A stretch of DNA of 55,330 nucleotides from Candidatus Rokuibacteriota bacterium (lineage in GTDB: Bacteria; Methylomirabilota; Methylomirabilia; Rokubacteriales; CSP1-6). Under the pieces are notes generated by a model. The model ran no database searches. It saw only the letters and a list, made by a program, of their open reading frames with translations, and was not told where the DNA came from. A program made the translations under genes and the position numbers. Shown piece after piece: positions 36,303 through 47,473 of this stretch; the first letter of the stretch is position 1; every line of letters starts with the position of its first letter. The stretch covers positions 1-55,330 of the forward strand of contig QHSQ01000131.1 of assembly GCA_003221615.1 (NCBI GenBank). The letters run 5' to 3'.

Positions 36303-36698
36303 ATGGCGACGGTTCCCGAGAGCTATCGTGATCTGCTGACGAAAAAGTCGTTCGCCCATGTCGCGACCATCGGGCGCGACGGCGCGCCGCAGGTGACTCC
36401 CGTCTGGATCGACTACGACGGCACGCACGTCCGGTTCAACACCGCGCGAGGCCGGGTCAAGGACAAGAATATAAAAATCAATCCGAAGATCGCGCTCTCG
36501 ATCCAGGATCCCGACAACCCCTATCGATACCTGCAGATCCGCGGGCGAGTCGTCGAGGTGACCGAGAAGGGCGCCGACGACCACATCGACTCGCTGGCCA
36601 AGAAGTACACGGGTCAGGAGCGGTACGCCCACCGGCGTCCCGGCGAGGTTCGCATCACCGTCAAGGTCCTTCCCGAGAAGATCCAGAGCATGGGATGA
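36303..36698 (+). CDS. PPOX-class flavin/F420-binding oxidoreductase
   Basis: 131 residues, ATG with GAGAGG upstream. Split-barrel fold of the pyridoxamine-phosphate-oxidase superfamily: HVATIGRDGAPQVTPVWIDYDGTHVRFNT, KDKNIKINPKIALSIQDPDN, YLQIRGRVVEVTE and the C-terminal RITVKVLPEKIQSMG. Most like Rv1155-type TIGR03618 proteins that use F420 or FMN; the cofactor and substrate are inferred from the family only. Confidence 0.85.
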   Translation: MATVPESYRDLLTKKSFAHVATIGRDGAPQVTPVWIDYDGTHVRFNTARGRVKDKNIKINPKIALSIQDPDNPYRYLQIRGRVVEVTEKGADDHIDSLAKKYTGQERYAHRRPGEVRITVKVLPEKIQSMG

Positions 36699-36738
36699 GC
36701 GGGAGCCGCTTCCTCAACCGGGGCGCCCCCGCAAACCA

Positions 36739-38677
<1,939 letters not shown>

Positions 38678-38685
<8 letters not shown>

Positions 38686-38983
38686 TTTCGGCGCGCCCGT
38701 CGATCCCGAGGTGTTGCGCCGAGAACGCGCGAAGGCGCGCGAGCTGCGCCAGAGTCAGTGGTGGAAGCGGCGCATCGCCGAAGGCGTGTGCTACTACTGC
38801 AACCGCTCGGTCGGGCACCGCGCGCTGACGATGGACCATCGCGTTCCGCTCGGCCGCGGCGGCCGATCGACGCGCGGCAACGTCGTTCCCGCCTGCAAGG
38901 ACTGCAACACGAACAAGAAGGCGCTGGTCCCGCTCGAGTGGCAGGCGTATCTCGAGCGTCTGCACGCATCCTCGATCGACTGA
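38678..38983 (+). CDS. HNH endonuclease-fold protein
   Basis: 101 residues. One HNH module: CYYCNRSVG, TMDHRVPLGRGGRSTRGNVVP and ACKDCNTNKKALVPLEW, with two CxxC pairs for structural zinc and the catalytic His in MDH. A basic N-terminus (RERAKARELRQSQWWKRR) could bind DNA. Stand-alone HNH proteins of this size are common and mostly uncharacterised. Translationally coupled to the ABC-F gene. Confidence 0.85.
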
Positions 38984-39009
38984 TTCGTGTCCTCCTGGTT
39001 TGGCGAACG

Positions 39010-39642
39010 CTATCCTTGTTTCCCCTTCGCGCCCTCGGGCGAGAACTCTTTGGCTTTCAGCTTCGCGACGAGGTCTTCGAAGGAAGACGTCTGGATGATT
39101 TTGTTGAATTGCGTCCTGTAGTTGGCGGTGAGACTCACGCCCTCGATGATGACGTCGTACACTCGCCAATGGTCGCCTTGACGGAGCATTCGATAGTCGA
39201 TGGGCACCTGAGACCCCTGCTTGGTGAGGATCTTGGTCCGGATGGTAGCCTGGTCCCCCTCCACTGACTCGCCGATATAGTTCACGTTCTCGCCACTGTA
39301 TTGCTCGATCCTTCCGATGTATGCGTGCTCGAGCAAGTCGGCGAAGAGGCGTGTGAATTCCTCGCGTTCCGCCGGGGTGCGGGCTTGCCAGTGCCGTCCC
39401 AGGCTCCGCTTGGCCGTTTCCGGGAAGTCGAAGATGTCATTGGCGACCTTGCGGACCGCCATCCGACGCTCAGTCGTCTTACTGTCGCCTTGAAGGTCAG
39501 AGCGCTGAAGGATTTTGATCACTTGATCGACGTGCCCTCGAAGTTCCTCAGTCGGCGCGCCGGCATGGGCAGTATGGCTGACGAAGATGAGGGTCGCGGC
39601 AACGCTCGCGACCGAGAGGAGTAGTTGATGAGCAGTCATCAT
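39010..39642 (-). CDS. MlaC/Ttg2D-type periplasmic phospholipid-binding protein
   Basis: 210 residues from ATG 39642, preceded by GGAGGGA. Signal peptide with hydrophobic LLLSVASVAATLIFVSHT and AHAG cleavage site. Mature part has MlaC features: NDIFDFPETAKRSLGRHWQA, TPAEREEFTRLFADLLEHAY, GSQVPIDYRMLRQGDHWRVYDVIIEGVSL, YRTQFNKIIQ. MlaC proteins ferry phospholipids between membranes; the related HpnM acts in hopanoid export. No other mla genes adjoin. The longer frame to 39795 overlaps the preceding gene and is unlikely. Confidence 0.88.
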   Translation of the reverse strand: MMTAHQLLLSVASVAATLIFVSHTAHAGAPTEELRGHVDQVIKILQRSDLQGDSKTTERRMAVRKVANDIFDFPETAKRSLGRHWQARTPAEREEFTRLFADLLEHAYIGRIEQYSGENVNYIGESVEGDQATIRTKILTKQGSQVPIDYRMLRQGDHWRVYDVIIEGVSLTANYRTQFNKIIQTSSFEDLVAKLKAKEFSPEGAKGKQG

Positions 39643-39730
39643 GAGCACTCCCTCCAATTTCGAGTGAGGCGGGCGCCGACTGCGCGCAGCCATGCCAATG
39701 CTGCACGACGCCGCGTCGCCCGGCCGTGCT

Positions 39731-40085
39731 TCAGCGAGTCGCTGGGCCCCTGTCTTTGACAGCGATTCCAGTGAGAACCTTCGCCCCGTTTTCATCCCTG
39801 TAGCTTGCGACTATGCTCATGCCCTCGGCGAGTGCTCCGGGTGTGAACACGGCCCCCTGCGGCGCTACCAGCTTTTGTGCCGTCCGTCAGGGTTATCTCC
39901 GTTCTCGAGGAGTCGACGCTCTCGATTCGCCCCTCGACTGCCTGCTCCTCTTTCTGCGCTAGCGTCTGGCCGCCGAGCGGCGGCGAGCTCTGCCCGACAG
40001 GTCGCGGCGCTCGCGTTTGAGCTGGCGCATCGGCAACGAAGGTCGCCGAGGCCAGGATCGCGACGAATATGGCGAACGTTTTCAT
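39731..40085 (-). pseudogene. Small secreted protein, single-base frameshift
   Basis: Starts at ATG 40085 with a good signal peptide (MKTFAIFVAILASATFVADA-P-AQ) and continues EGRIESVDSSRTEITLTDGTK. As given, the frame then turns into Arg/Gly/His-rich sequence and stops at 39792. If one base is skipped in the A4 run at 39873-39876, the frame continues sensibly as LVAPQGAVFTPGALAEGMSI, VASYRDENGAKVLTGIAVKD and stops at 39731. So one extra A, from sequencing, mutation or programmed slippage, breaks it. The beta-type repeat resembles small DUF1344-like periplasmic proteins. Located upstream of the MlaC-type gene on the same strand. Confidence 0.7.
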
Positions 40086-40855
40086 GCTGTCATCCGTCCT
40101 GCTCGGTCACTTGAATCATCCTCTCGCGCCCTTTGAGTTATGGATGCAACAGGGGAGATCAGTTTCGGGTGCGCATCGCCGCCGCCGGCGATGCGCCAGC
40201 GGGTCACCTGCGGACGCGCGAGGAACGTGGTGTTGAAAGCGGTCTGAAGACGCCGCGCCTGAAGAGGCGGAAGCCGTGCGGGCGTGAAGATGCGCACCTC
40301 GATGCGCTGCAACGGCTTCCGGCGCCGCAGCCGGGCCTGTCAGCGTGCTGACGTGAAAACATCGCTAGCGTCCAGCGACGCCTCATGGCGCCAGTTTCCG
40401 GCCACGGTGCACGCGGGTCAAGCGGTAGCGGAGTCGAGACCTCGAGTCGCGCGAGCACTTGGACTATCCCACGGAAGACAGCTTACCCGAGCGACGAGAC
40501 AGGCGGGCGGGGCCACGTTCTACACGACGGGTATGGAGCAGTCGCTCACGAGTGCGACTGGCACCGGGGTGGGAACACACGTCACGGCACTTCGGTCCGG
40601 GTGGCGGCATTTGAGGTGCTGAAGACGAAGCACCGCCTACAGAGTGCGAGGTGACCATGAATGTTGAAAGCGCCGCAGAGGACTGCGGGAGCGGCGATCG
40701 AGCGCGATCTGCAATGTGATGACCTGTATCGATACGTGGATTCTGGCCGCGTATCAGACATTGGACGTTGACGCGTTCCGCCGACGGCGGGTTCAATGGC
40801 TTCGCTCGCGAGCGCTCGAGTGAACTGCCGTGCACCCGAACGAAGGAGGAACTCC
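40086..40855. other. 770-bp region without convincing gene
   Basis: Short frames exist on both strands but lack family similarity and have mixed third-position bias. Seen instead: a perfect 10-bp stem GCGCATCGCC/GGCGATGCGC (40171-40196, 6-nt loop), a 10-bp inverted pair CGGAAGCCGT/ACGGCTTCCG (40268-40277 and 40312-40321) and GTCAGC-GT-GCTGAC (40339-40352). It may be decayed sequence or a leader on either side. Confidence 0.5.
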
Positions 40856-41167
40856 ATGCATCGTGTTCGCTTCGCGATCGTCACCGCTCTCGTCGCGCTC
40901 GGATCGCTGGCGCCGTGGTCGGCCGGCGCCGCACCACCCCACGCCGGCACGGCGGCGTCCTCTCCGGACGCCGCGCCGATCAACATCAACACCGCGGACG
41001 TCAAGGAGCTGATGAAGCTCGAAGGCGTCGGCCGCCGTGTCGCCGAGAAGATCGTCGAGTACCGCGATACGCACGGGCCGTTCAAGAAGGCGGAAGAGCT
41101 CCGGAAGGTCGAAGGCGTCGGCAACGGACTGTGGGAGCGGAATCGCACGCGGATCGTGATCAAGTAG
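40856..41167 (+). CDS. ComEA-like helix-hairpin-helix protein
   Basis: 103 residues from ATG 40856 with GGAGG upstream. Signal peptide (VRFAIVTALVALGSLAPWSAGA), short linker, then a double HhH DNA-binding domain: INTADVKELMKLEGVGRRVAEKIVEYRD and GPFKKAEELRKVEGVGNGLWERNR. ComEA domains bind incoming DNA in competence, but small secreted members are also common without competence genes; none are nearby. Confidence 0.9.
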   Translation: MHRVRFAIVTALVALGSLAPWSAGAAPPHAGTAASSPDAAPININTADVKELMKLEGVGRRVAEKIVEYRDTHGPFKKAEELRKVEGVGNGLWERNRTRIVIK

Positions 41168-41387
41168 GGGCATCCGCCACTTTGTGCTTTGGATCACGAC
41201 CGACCCGGGTGTAGGATTGGGACGAAATCGACCGGGACGTCACAGCGTCCCAGCAGCGTCCCCGCCGACAATTTCGCCGGCGGCTTGACGTGGTCGAGCC
41301 CCGGGCCGGGAGTCGGCATCCGGTTCTGGGTGGGTGGGAACTGGGCCCGCGTGGCGGCCTTGCCGAGAATAGGAGGTGATCCAGCCG

Positions 41388-41429
41388 ATGTGTAACCCTA
41401 CGGTGATCTGTGAGGTGGTTGCCTCCTAG
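41388..41429 (+). CDS. 13-codon small ORF in the candidate RNA
   Basis: ATG 41388 to TAG 41427-41429 encodes MCNPTVICEVVAS. It follows an unusually long Shine-Dalgarno-type sequence; GGAGG is 11 bases from the ATG. Its last codons and stop can base-pair with that Shine-Dalgarno, so a ribosome on the ORF would change the fold. No downstream plus-strand gene follows for more than 3 kb, which argues against an ordinary leader peptide. Translation is inferred only. Confidence 0.4.
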   Translation: MCNPTVICEVVAS

Positions 41430-41480
41430 GCAGGGTCCACGCTAGCTCGGGTGGAACGCCTGGGAGTCCAGGCGCCACCG

Positions 41481-41571
41481 GCCCCGACGGTCCCGCCTTC
41501 ACCAGCGGGGCGGCGCGACGCGCGAGTGAATAGTGACAACGCGCCGCAGCCACCGTCGGGGCTTTGTTTTT
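41481..41571 (+). terminator. Branched intrinsic terminator of the candidate RNA
   Basis: Perfect 11-bp stem 41481-41491 with 41552-41562, enclosing smaller stems, followed by TTTGTTTTT (41563-41571). The direction is plus, opposite to csp. Confidence 0.65.
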
Positions 41572-41598
41572 GTCCGAGGGGGGCGACCCCCCTCGGAC
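41572..41598. repeat. 12-bp perfect hairpin between candidate RNA and csp
   Basis: GTCCGAGGGGGG/CCCCCCTCGGAC with CGA loop. It lies 48 bp after the csp stop on the minus strand; no T-tract in that direction, so it may slow but not classically terminate csp transcription. Confidence 0.65.
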
Positions 41599-41646
41599 TC
41601 CCCCGGCTTTGGACGCGTGAGGGCCGAAGTACCCAGCCCTGAGGGG

Positions 41647-41847
41647 CTAGGCTTTCCGGACGTTGGCGGCCTGGAGGCCCTTGGGGCCTCGGGTCACCTC
41701 GAACTCGACCCGGTCACCCTCGGTGAGGCTCTTGAAGCCCTGAGCCTGGATGGCGCTGAAGTGCACGAAAACGTCCTCGCCACCCTCCTGAGTGATGAAT
41801 CCGAAGCCCTTCGCGTCGTTGAACCACTTCACTGTTCCTTGAGCCAT
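41647..41847 (-). CDS. Cold-shock protein (CspA family)
   Basis: 66 residues, ATG with GAGGAAG upstream. Single-stranded nucleic-acid-binding OB-fold: [20 protein letters not shown] (RNP1 KGFGFI), DVFVHFSAI (RNP2) and KGLQAANV. Nearly identical to the second copy at 43226-43426, differing by about six residues; the two flank a DEAD-box helicase. Leader of about 160 bp. Confidence 0.97.
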   Translation of the reverse strand: MAQGTVKWFNDAKGFGFITQEGGEDVFVHFSAIQAQGFKSLTEGDRVEFEVTRGPKGLQAANVRKA

Positions 41848-42014
41848 GATCTTCCTCTTTCTGTGTCTAGAGCCTTACGCTCCGGTGATCCCGACCTCCA
41901 TGGCCGGGTAGTGCGCGCCGCAGACCGTCACGGGGCTGGGGCCCGCCGGCCGAGGCGCGCGGGTGAACTGCCGTAACGCGCTGCAGGCCGTCGCGGCGCG
42001 CCTTCCAGGTAAAG

Positions 42015-43136
<1,122 letters not shown>

Positions 43137-43225
43137 GAGAAGAGAAGCCTTTCTGAGTTGCCTCTGTGTGTTGGGCACCCGGGCCCGTCGCCGGGCCCGG
43201 GCGGGAGTGAACAGGGTGGGTTTTA

Positions 43226-43426
43226 CTAGACCTTCCTGACGTTGGCTGCCTGAAGACCCTTCGGACCGCGAGTCACTTCGAACTCGACCCGATCACCTTC
43301 CGCAAGACTCTTGAAACCCTGGGCTTGAATGGCGCTGTAATGGACGAATACGTCCTCGCCGCCCTCCTGCGTTATAAAACCATATCCCTTTGCATCGTTG
43401 AACCACTTTACCTGTCCTTGAGCCAT
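43226..43426 (-). CDS. Cold-shock protein (CspA family), second copy
   Basis: 66 residues, ATG with GAGAGG upstream. [28 protein letters not shown] and [11 protein letters not shown]. Upstream helicase and the other csp are on the same strand, so the order of transcription is this csp, helicase, other csp. Preceded by three small hairpins in the leader. Confidence 0.97.
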   Translation of the reverse strand: MAQGQVKWFNDAKGYGFITQEGGEDVFVHYSAIQAQGFKSLAEGDRVEFEVTRGPKGLQAANVRKV

Positions 43427-43445
43427 ACCTCGAACCTCTCTTTAG

Positions 43446-43506
43446 GGGGTCTTCAAGCCCCTGTGCTCCCGCCATCGTGGCGGGGTTACCCTCCGGAATT
43501 GGAGGG
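43446..43506 (-). promoter_or_regulatory. Three-hairpin leader of the csp gene
   Basis: Consecutive stems in the 5' leader: CCCTCC/GGAGGG (43489-43506), CCCGCC/GGCGGG (43468-43484) and GGGG/CCCC (43446-43461), ending 20 bp before the ATG. Long structured leaders are typical of thermo-regulated csp mRNAs; function here is inferred. Confidence 0.5.
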
Positions 43507-43507
43507 C

Positions 43508-43544
43508 AAACAAAAACGCCGCGCGAACTGGGCCCGCGCGGCGT
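43508..43544 (-). terminator. Intrinsic terminator ahead of csp
   Basis: On the minus strand: ACGCCGCGCG/CGCGCGGCGT stem with 9-nt loop followed by TTTTGTTTG. It ends the unrecognised gene at 43640 or, if csp transcription starts further upstream, could act as an attenuator. Confidence 0.8.
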
Positions 43545-43639
43545 GTGTCTCGATCTCTCACAATCGTTACCTGACTCCGTTTGTGCCAGAACCGGCGGGT
43601 AGAATGACATGCAGCTTCGAGCAAGTCAATGGAAATATT

Positions 43640-44671
43640 CTACTCCACGAGGCGCGTGACGGGGCGGGAGCCGTTTTTTGTTCCGAGCCACCCGGGAATC
43701 GCGACCGAGAAACGTCCCGCGGTCCCGCCGGCCACGACGACGTGGATCTCCTCGGTCGACTGGAACTTGGAGACCATCGCGTCGGGCTCGTGGACACTCT
43801 CGTCCTTGCCGTAGCGCAAGTTCGTGCCCTCGCCGTGGTCCGCGTCGGGCAAGAGCGTCCGATACGGTCGCCGCACGGTCTCATGGAGGTGCCGCTTGAG
43901 ATCGTCCTTCGACCATCCGCCATCGGCGAACGTGCGCGCGTGCTCGGGCCCCACCACCAGCATCGTGTGGGAATAGAGCGGGAAGTGCTTGCTGTTCCAG
44001 AGGCCCGCCATCGACCAGCCCAGCGACCCGCCGAGCTCACGTGCGGTGCGGCTCGCGTGATCGGAGATGCCGTGCGGCGAGTCGCCGGCGAACAGCGTGA
44101 CGGCGGAGGTCCCGGCCGGCAAGCCGCGGCCCGCGTGAAACGGTGGCCAGGGGCTCGCCTCCTCGTTCTCACCGATGCAAAACGTGTAGCGTCCGGGATG
44201 GCCGAACGTAGACATCGAGATCTCGCCCGGCCGAGCGCCCCCGATGTTGATCATCAAGAGCCGCAGCGCGCGGCCGATCGTCGCGTTCGCGCGGTAGCCG
44301 GGGCCGAAGACTCCGAACCCGCTGTTGAGGCCGATGCGCCCCCGAATCGGTCCGTTGACGACGATGAGCGGCGCCGAGAAATGTGTCGACGTCGAGACCC
44401 CATGGAGGTTGAAGGCTGGATCGCAGGCGCACTCGGCGGCGGCAATGACCACCGGAAGGTATTCGGGCCGACACCCGGCCAGCACGGCGTTGATCGCGGC
44501 CTTCTCGACGGTCAACCGCCCGTAGTTCGGCGGCATTTCTCCGAGCAACTCGTCTGGCGACCTTCTGGTACCCGAGAGCATCCGTTCGACGCGCTCCCGG
44601 GTCGGCGGCACGACCGGGAGTCCGTCGGTCACGCCTTTGTCGAACCAGACCTCGAATTCGTCCGTCGTCAC
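43640..44671 (-). CDS. Conserved-looking protein of unknown function
   Basis: 343 residues from GTG 44671, chosen because the frame upstream (to 44908) has poor coding character and overlaps the mreB leader. No signal peptide. Recognisable dense segments: FEVWFDKGVTDGLPVVPPT, DELLGEMPPNYGRLTVEKAA, GVSTSTHFSAPLIVVNGPIR, GLNSGFGVFGPGYRANATIG, and a C-terminal EEIHVVVAGGTAGRFSVAIP. Cysteines are few (AGCRPEYLP, AAECACDPAF, TFCIGE). Strong GC third-position bias and Gly/Pro-rich motifs indicate a real enzyme-like protein, but I do not recognise the family. It ends at a clear terminator. Confidence 0.75.
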   Translation of the reverse strand: MTTDEFEVWFDKGVTDGLPVVPPTRERVERMLSGTRRSPDELLGEMPPNYGRLTVEKAAINAVLAGCRPEYLPVVIAAAECACDPAFNLHGVSTSTHFSAPLIVVNGPIRGRIGLNSGFGVFGPGYRANATIGRALRLLMINIGGARPGEISMSTFGHPGRYTFCIGENEEASPWPPFHAGRGLPAGTSAVTLFAGDSPHGISDHASRTARELGGSLGWSMAGLWNSKHFPLYSHTMLVVGPEHARTFADGGWSKDDLKRHLHETVRRPYRTLLPDADHGEGTNLRYGKDESVHEPDAMVSKFQSTEEIHVVVAGGTAGRFSVAIPGWLGTKNGSRPVTRLVE

Positions 44672-44718
44672 CGCGTCCGATGCTATCCCGTGGCGACTGT
44701 TTCCGACAATTCCCCACC

Positions 44719-44727
44719 TGTGGATAA
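44719..44727 (-). promoter_or_regulatory. Perfect DnaA box
   Basis: TTATCCACA on the minus strand, an exact consensus match, in the 400-bp gap (44672-45071) between the unknown gene and mreB. Only one box was found, so it is not an origin by itself. The gap also has an imperfect hairpin at about 44901-44937. Confidence 0.5.
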
Positions 44728-44765
44728 TCCGCTGGATGGGTTCGTTTCCGGGAATCGGATCATGA

Positions 44766-46103
<1,338 letters not shown>

Positions 46104-46136
46104 ACAGGTTCTAGCCTTCTCGCGGGGGGTCGGAAG

Positions 46137-46973
46137 GTGAAGATTCGGAAGGTCGTACTGCTCGGCTCCCTGGTGGCGGCTTGCCTGCTGCTCCTCACGC
46201 TCCAGATGCGCGGGTACGGCGAGGTGGCCCGCGACGTCTTCGCGGTCGTCACCACCCCCATCCAGACCGGGCTCGCGAAGGCGAGCCGCGCCACCTTTGG
46301 TCTCTGGGCGACCTATCTCGACTGGAAGAACGTGCGCGCCGAGAACCGGCGCCTGCGTGAGGAAGTGCAGGAGCTTCGGGTTCAGGGGCTTCGCGTCGTC
46401 GAGACCGACGACGAGAATCGCCGACTGCGCCGGCTGCTGGCCCTCCAGGAGCACCTGCCGCTGACGACCTTGTCGGGAGAGATCATCGCTCGTGAGTGGG
46501 GCGGCTGGATCCGGTCGCTCACCGTCAACCGGGGTCGAGGCGACAACGTCCCGCGGCTGACGGCCGTGATCTCGCCCAACGGCCTCATCGGTCGCGTCGT
46601 CGAAGTTCGGCCCGGCGCGTCGATCGTGCAGGTGCTGACCGATCCGACGTCGACCGTCGGCGCTCACGTGCTGAGAACGCGGACTCCGGGTATCGTCGAG
46701 GGGGACCCGCGCGGCACGCTGCGGTTCAAGTTCATGTCTCGTGATGGCGCCTCGATCCAGAGCGGCGACGTGCTCGTGACCGCGGGGCAGGGCGGGCTCT
46801 TCCCGCGCGGCATCCCGATCGGCACCGTGCGCTCGATCGACAACCGGGGCGGCGCTCTCTTTCACTATGCCGAGCTGACGCCGGCCGTGGACTTCGCCCG
46901 GGTGGACGAGGTCCTGCTGGTGACAGGCGATTCACAACGCGATCTCACGGCCTTTTTTCCCACGGGTGGGTGA
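46137..46973 (+). CDS. mreC: Rod-shape-determining protein MreC
   Basis: 278 residues, GTG start with GGAAG upstream. One N-terminal membrane segment (VVLLGSLVAACLLLLTLQM), a periplasmic coiled coil (NVRAENRRLREEVQELR, DDENRRLRRLLALQ) and the MreC beta domain (GEIIAREWGGWIRSLTVNRG, AVISPNGLIGRVVEV, DVLVTAGQGGLFPRGIPIG). Activates PBP2 in the elongasome. Lies 33 bp after mreB. Confidence 0.96.
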   Translation: MKIRKVVLLGSLVAACLLLLTLQMRGYGEVARDVFAVVTTPIQTGLAKASRATFGLWATYLDWKNVRAENRRLREEVQELRVQGLRVVETDDENRRLRRLLALQEHLPLTTLSGEIIAREWGGWIRSLTVNRGRGDNVPRLTAVISPNGLIGRVVEVRPGASIVQVLTDPTSTVGAHVLRTRTPGIVEGDPRGTLRFKFMSRDGASIQSGDVLVTAGQGGLFPRGIPIGTVRSIDNRGGALFHYAELTPAVDFARVDEVLLVTGDSQRDLTAFFPTGG

Positions 46974-47473
46974 TGCGCGCGCTGCTGGTCCTGACGATCG
47001 CGGGAGGCTCGGTCGCGCACGCGACCTTGACCCCGCTCGTCAGCATCGCGGGCGTGACGCCCGACCTCCCGCTGATCATGGTCGTGCTGCTGGCGCTGCG
47101 GCGTGGACCCGAGTTCGGAAGCCTCGCGGGGTTCGTCACGGGCCTGCTCCAGGACGCGGCGGGCGGCGGCCTGATCGGCGTCCAGGCCCTGACCAAGGCC
47201 GTCATCGGCTTCTCGATCGGCGTCGCCGGCGCACGGCTCCGAGTGAGTCAGCCTCTGGTGCAGGTTCCCGGGCTCGTGGTGCTCACGATCGCCGAGGGGC
47301 TCGCGCGGTTCGCGCTCCTGCAGATCTTCCGCTTCCCGGCACCGTTCGGTGAGCTGATGATGTACGTCGTGCTCCCGCAGGCGCTCTGCAACGGCTTCAT
47401 CGGCGCCGCGGTCGTCCTGGCTCTGGCCTGGGCGCAGACGGTCCGCGGACGCCTCGAAGGCGGTCGGCCATGA
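46973..47473 (+). CDS. mreD: Rod-shape-determining protein MreD
   Basis: 166 residues from ATG 46973 (GTG 46970 gives one residue more). Five membrane segments; typical DLPLIMVVLLALRRGPEFG, FVTGLLQDAAGGGLIGVQAL and the C-terminal YVVLPQALCNGFIGAAVV. Overlaps mreC by one base and mrdA by four. Confidence 0.93.
   Translation: MRALLVLTIAGGSVAHATLTPLVSIAGVTPDLPLIMVVLLALRRGPEFGSLAGFVTGLLQDAAGGGLIGVQALTKAVIGFSIGVAGARLRVSQPLVQVPGLVVLTIAEGLARFALLQIFRFPAPFGELMMYVVLPQALCNGFIGAAVVLALAWAQTVRGRLEGGRP

Larger units (their letters stand above)
41371..41571 (+). ncRNA. Candidate structured RNA with 17-nt anti-SD complement, sORF and terminator
   Basis: Lies in the 479-bp gap between comEA and the convergent csp gene. 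From 5' to 3': AGGAGGTGATCCAGCCG (41371-41387), which is the exact complement of the conserved bacterial 16S 3' end; a 13-codon ORF; possible stems AGGC/GCCT enclosing GTCCAC/GTGGA (41428-41460); GCCTGG-GAGT-CCAGGC (41459-41474); and an 11-bp closing stem GCCCCGACGGT/ACCGTCGGGGC followed by TTTGTTTTT. TAGGAGG (41370-41376) can pair perfectly with CCTCCTA (41422-41428). No known RNA family was recognised (checked by eye against 6S, SRP, RNase P and tmRNA hallmarks). The 5' end is not defined; 41168-41370 shows only minor hairpins. Confidence 0.5.

Noticed and set aside
40082..40835. Several 70-125 codon frames on both strands
   Set aside because: They overlap one another, have mixed codon bias and no recognisable motif.
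41371..41400. Fragment of a 16S rRNA gene
   Set aside because: Only about 17 nt match exactly; the neighbouring sequence does not follow 16S beyond a vague CCGTAGG similarity, and a correctly placed ORF and terminator fit better. Kept as the alternative explanation in the finding.
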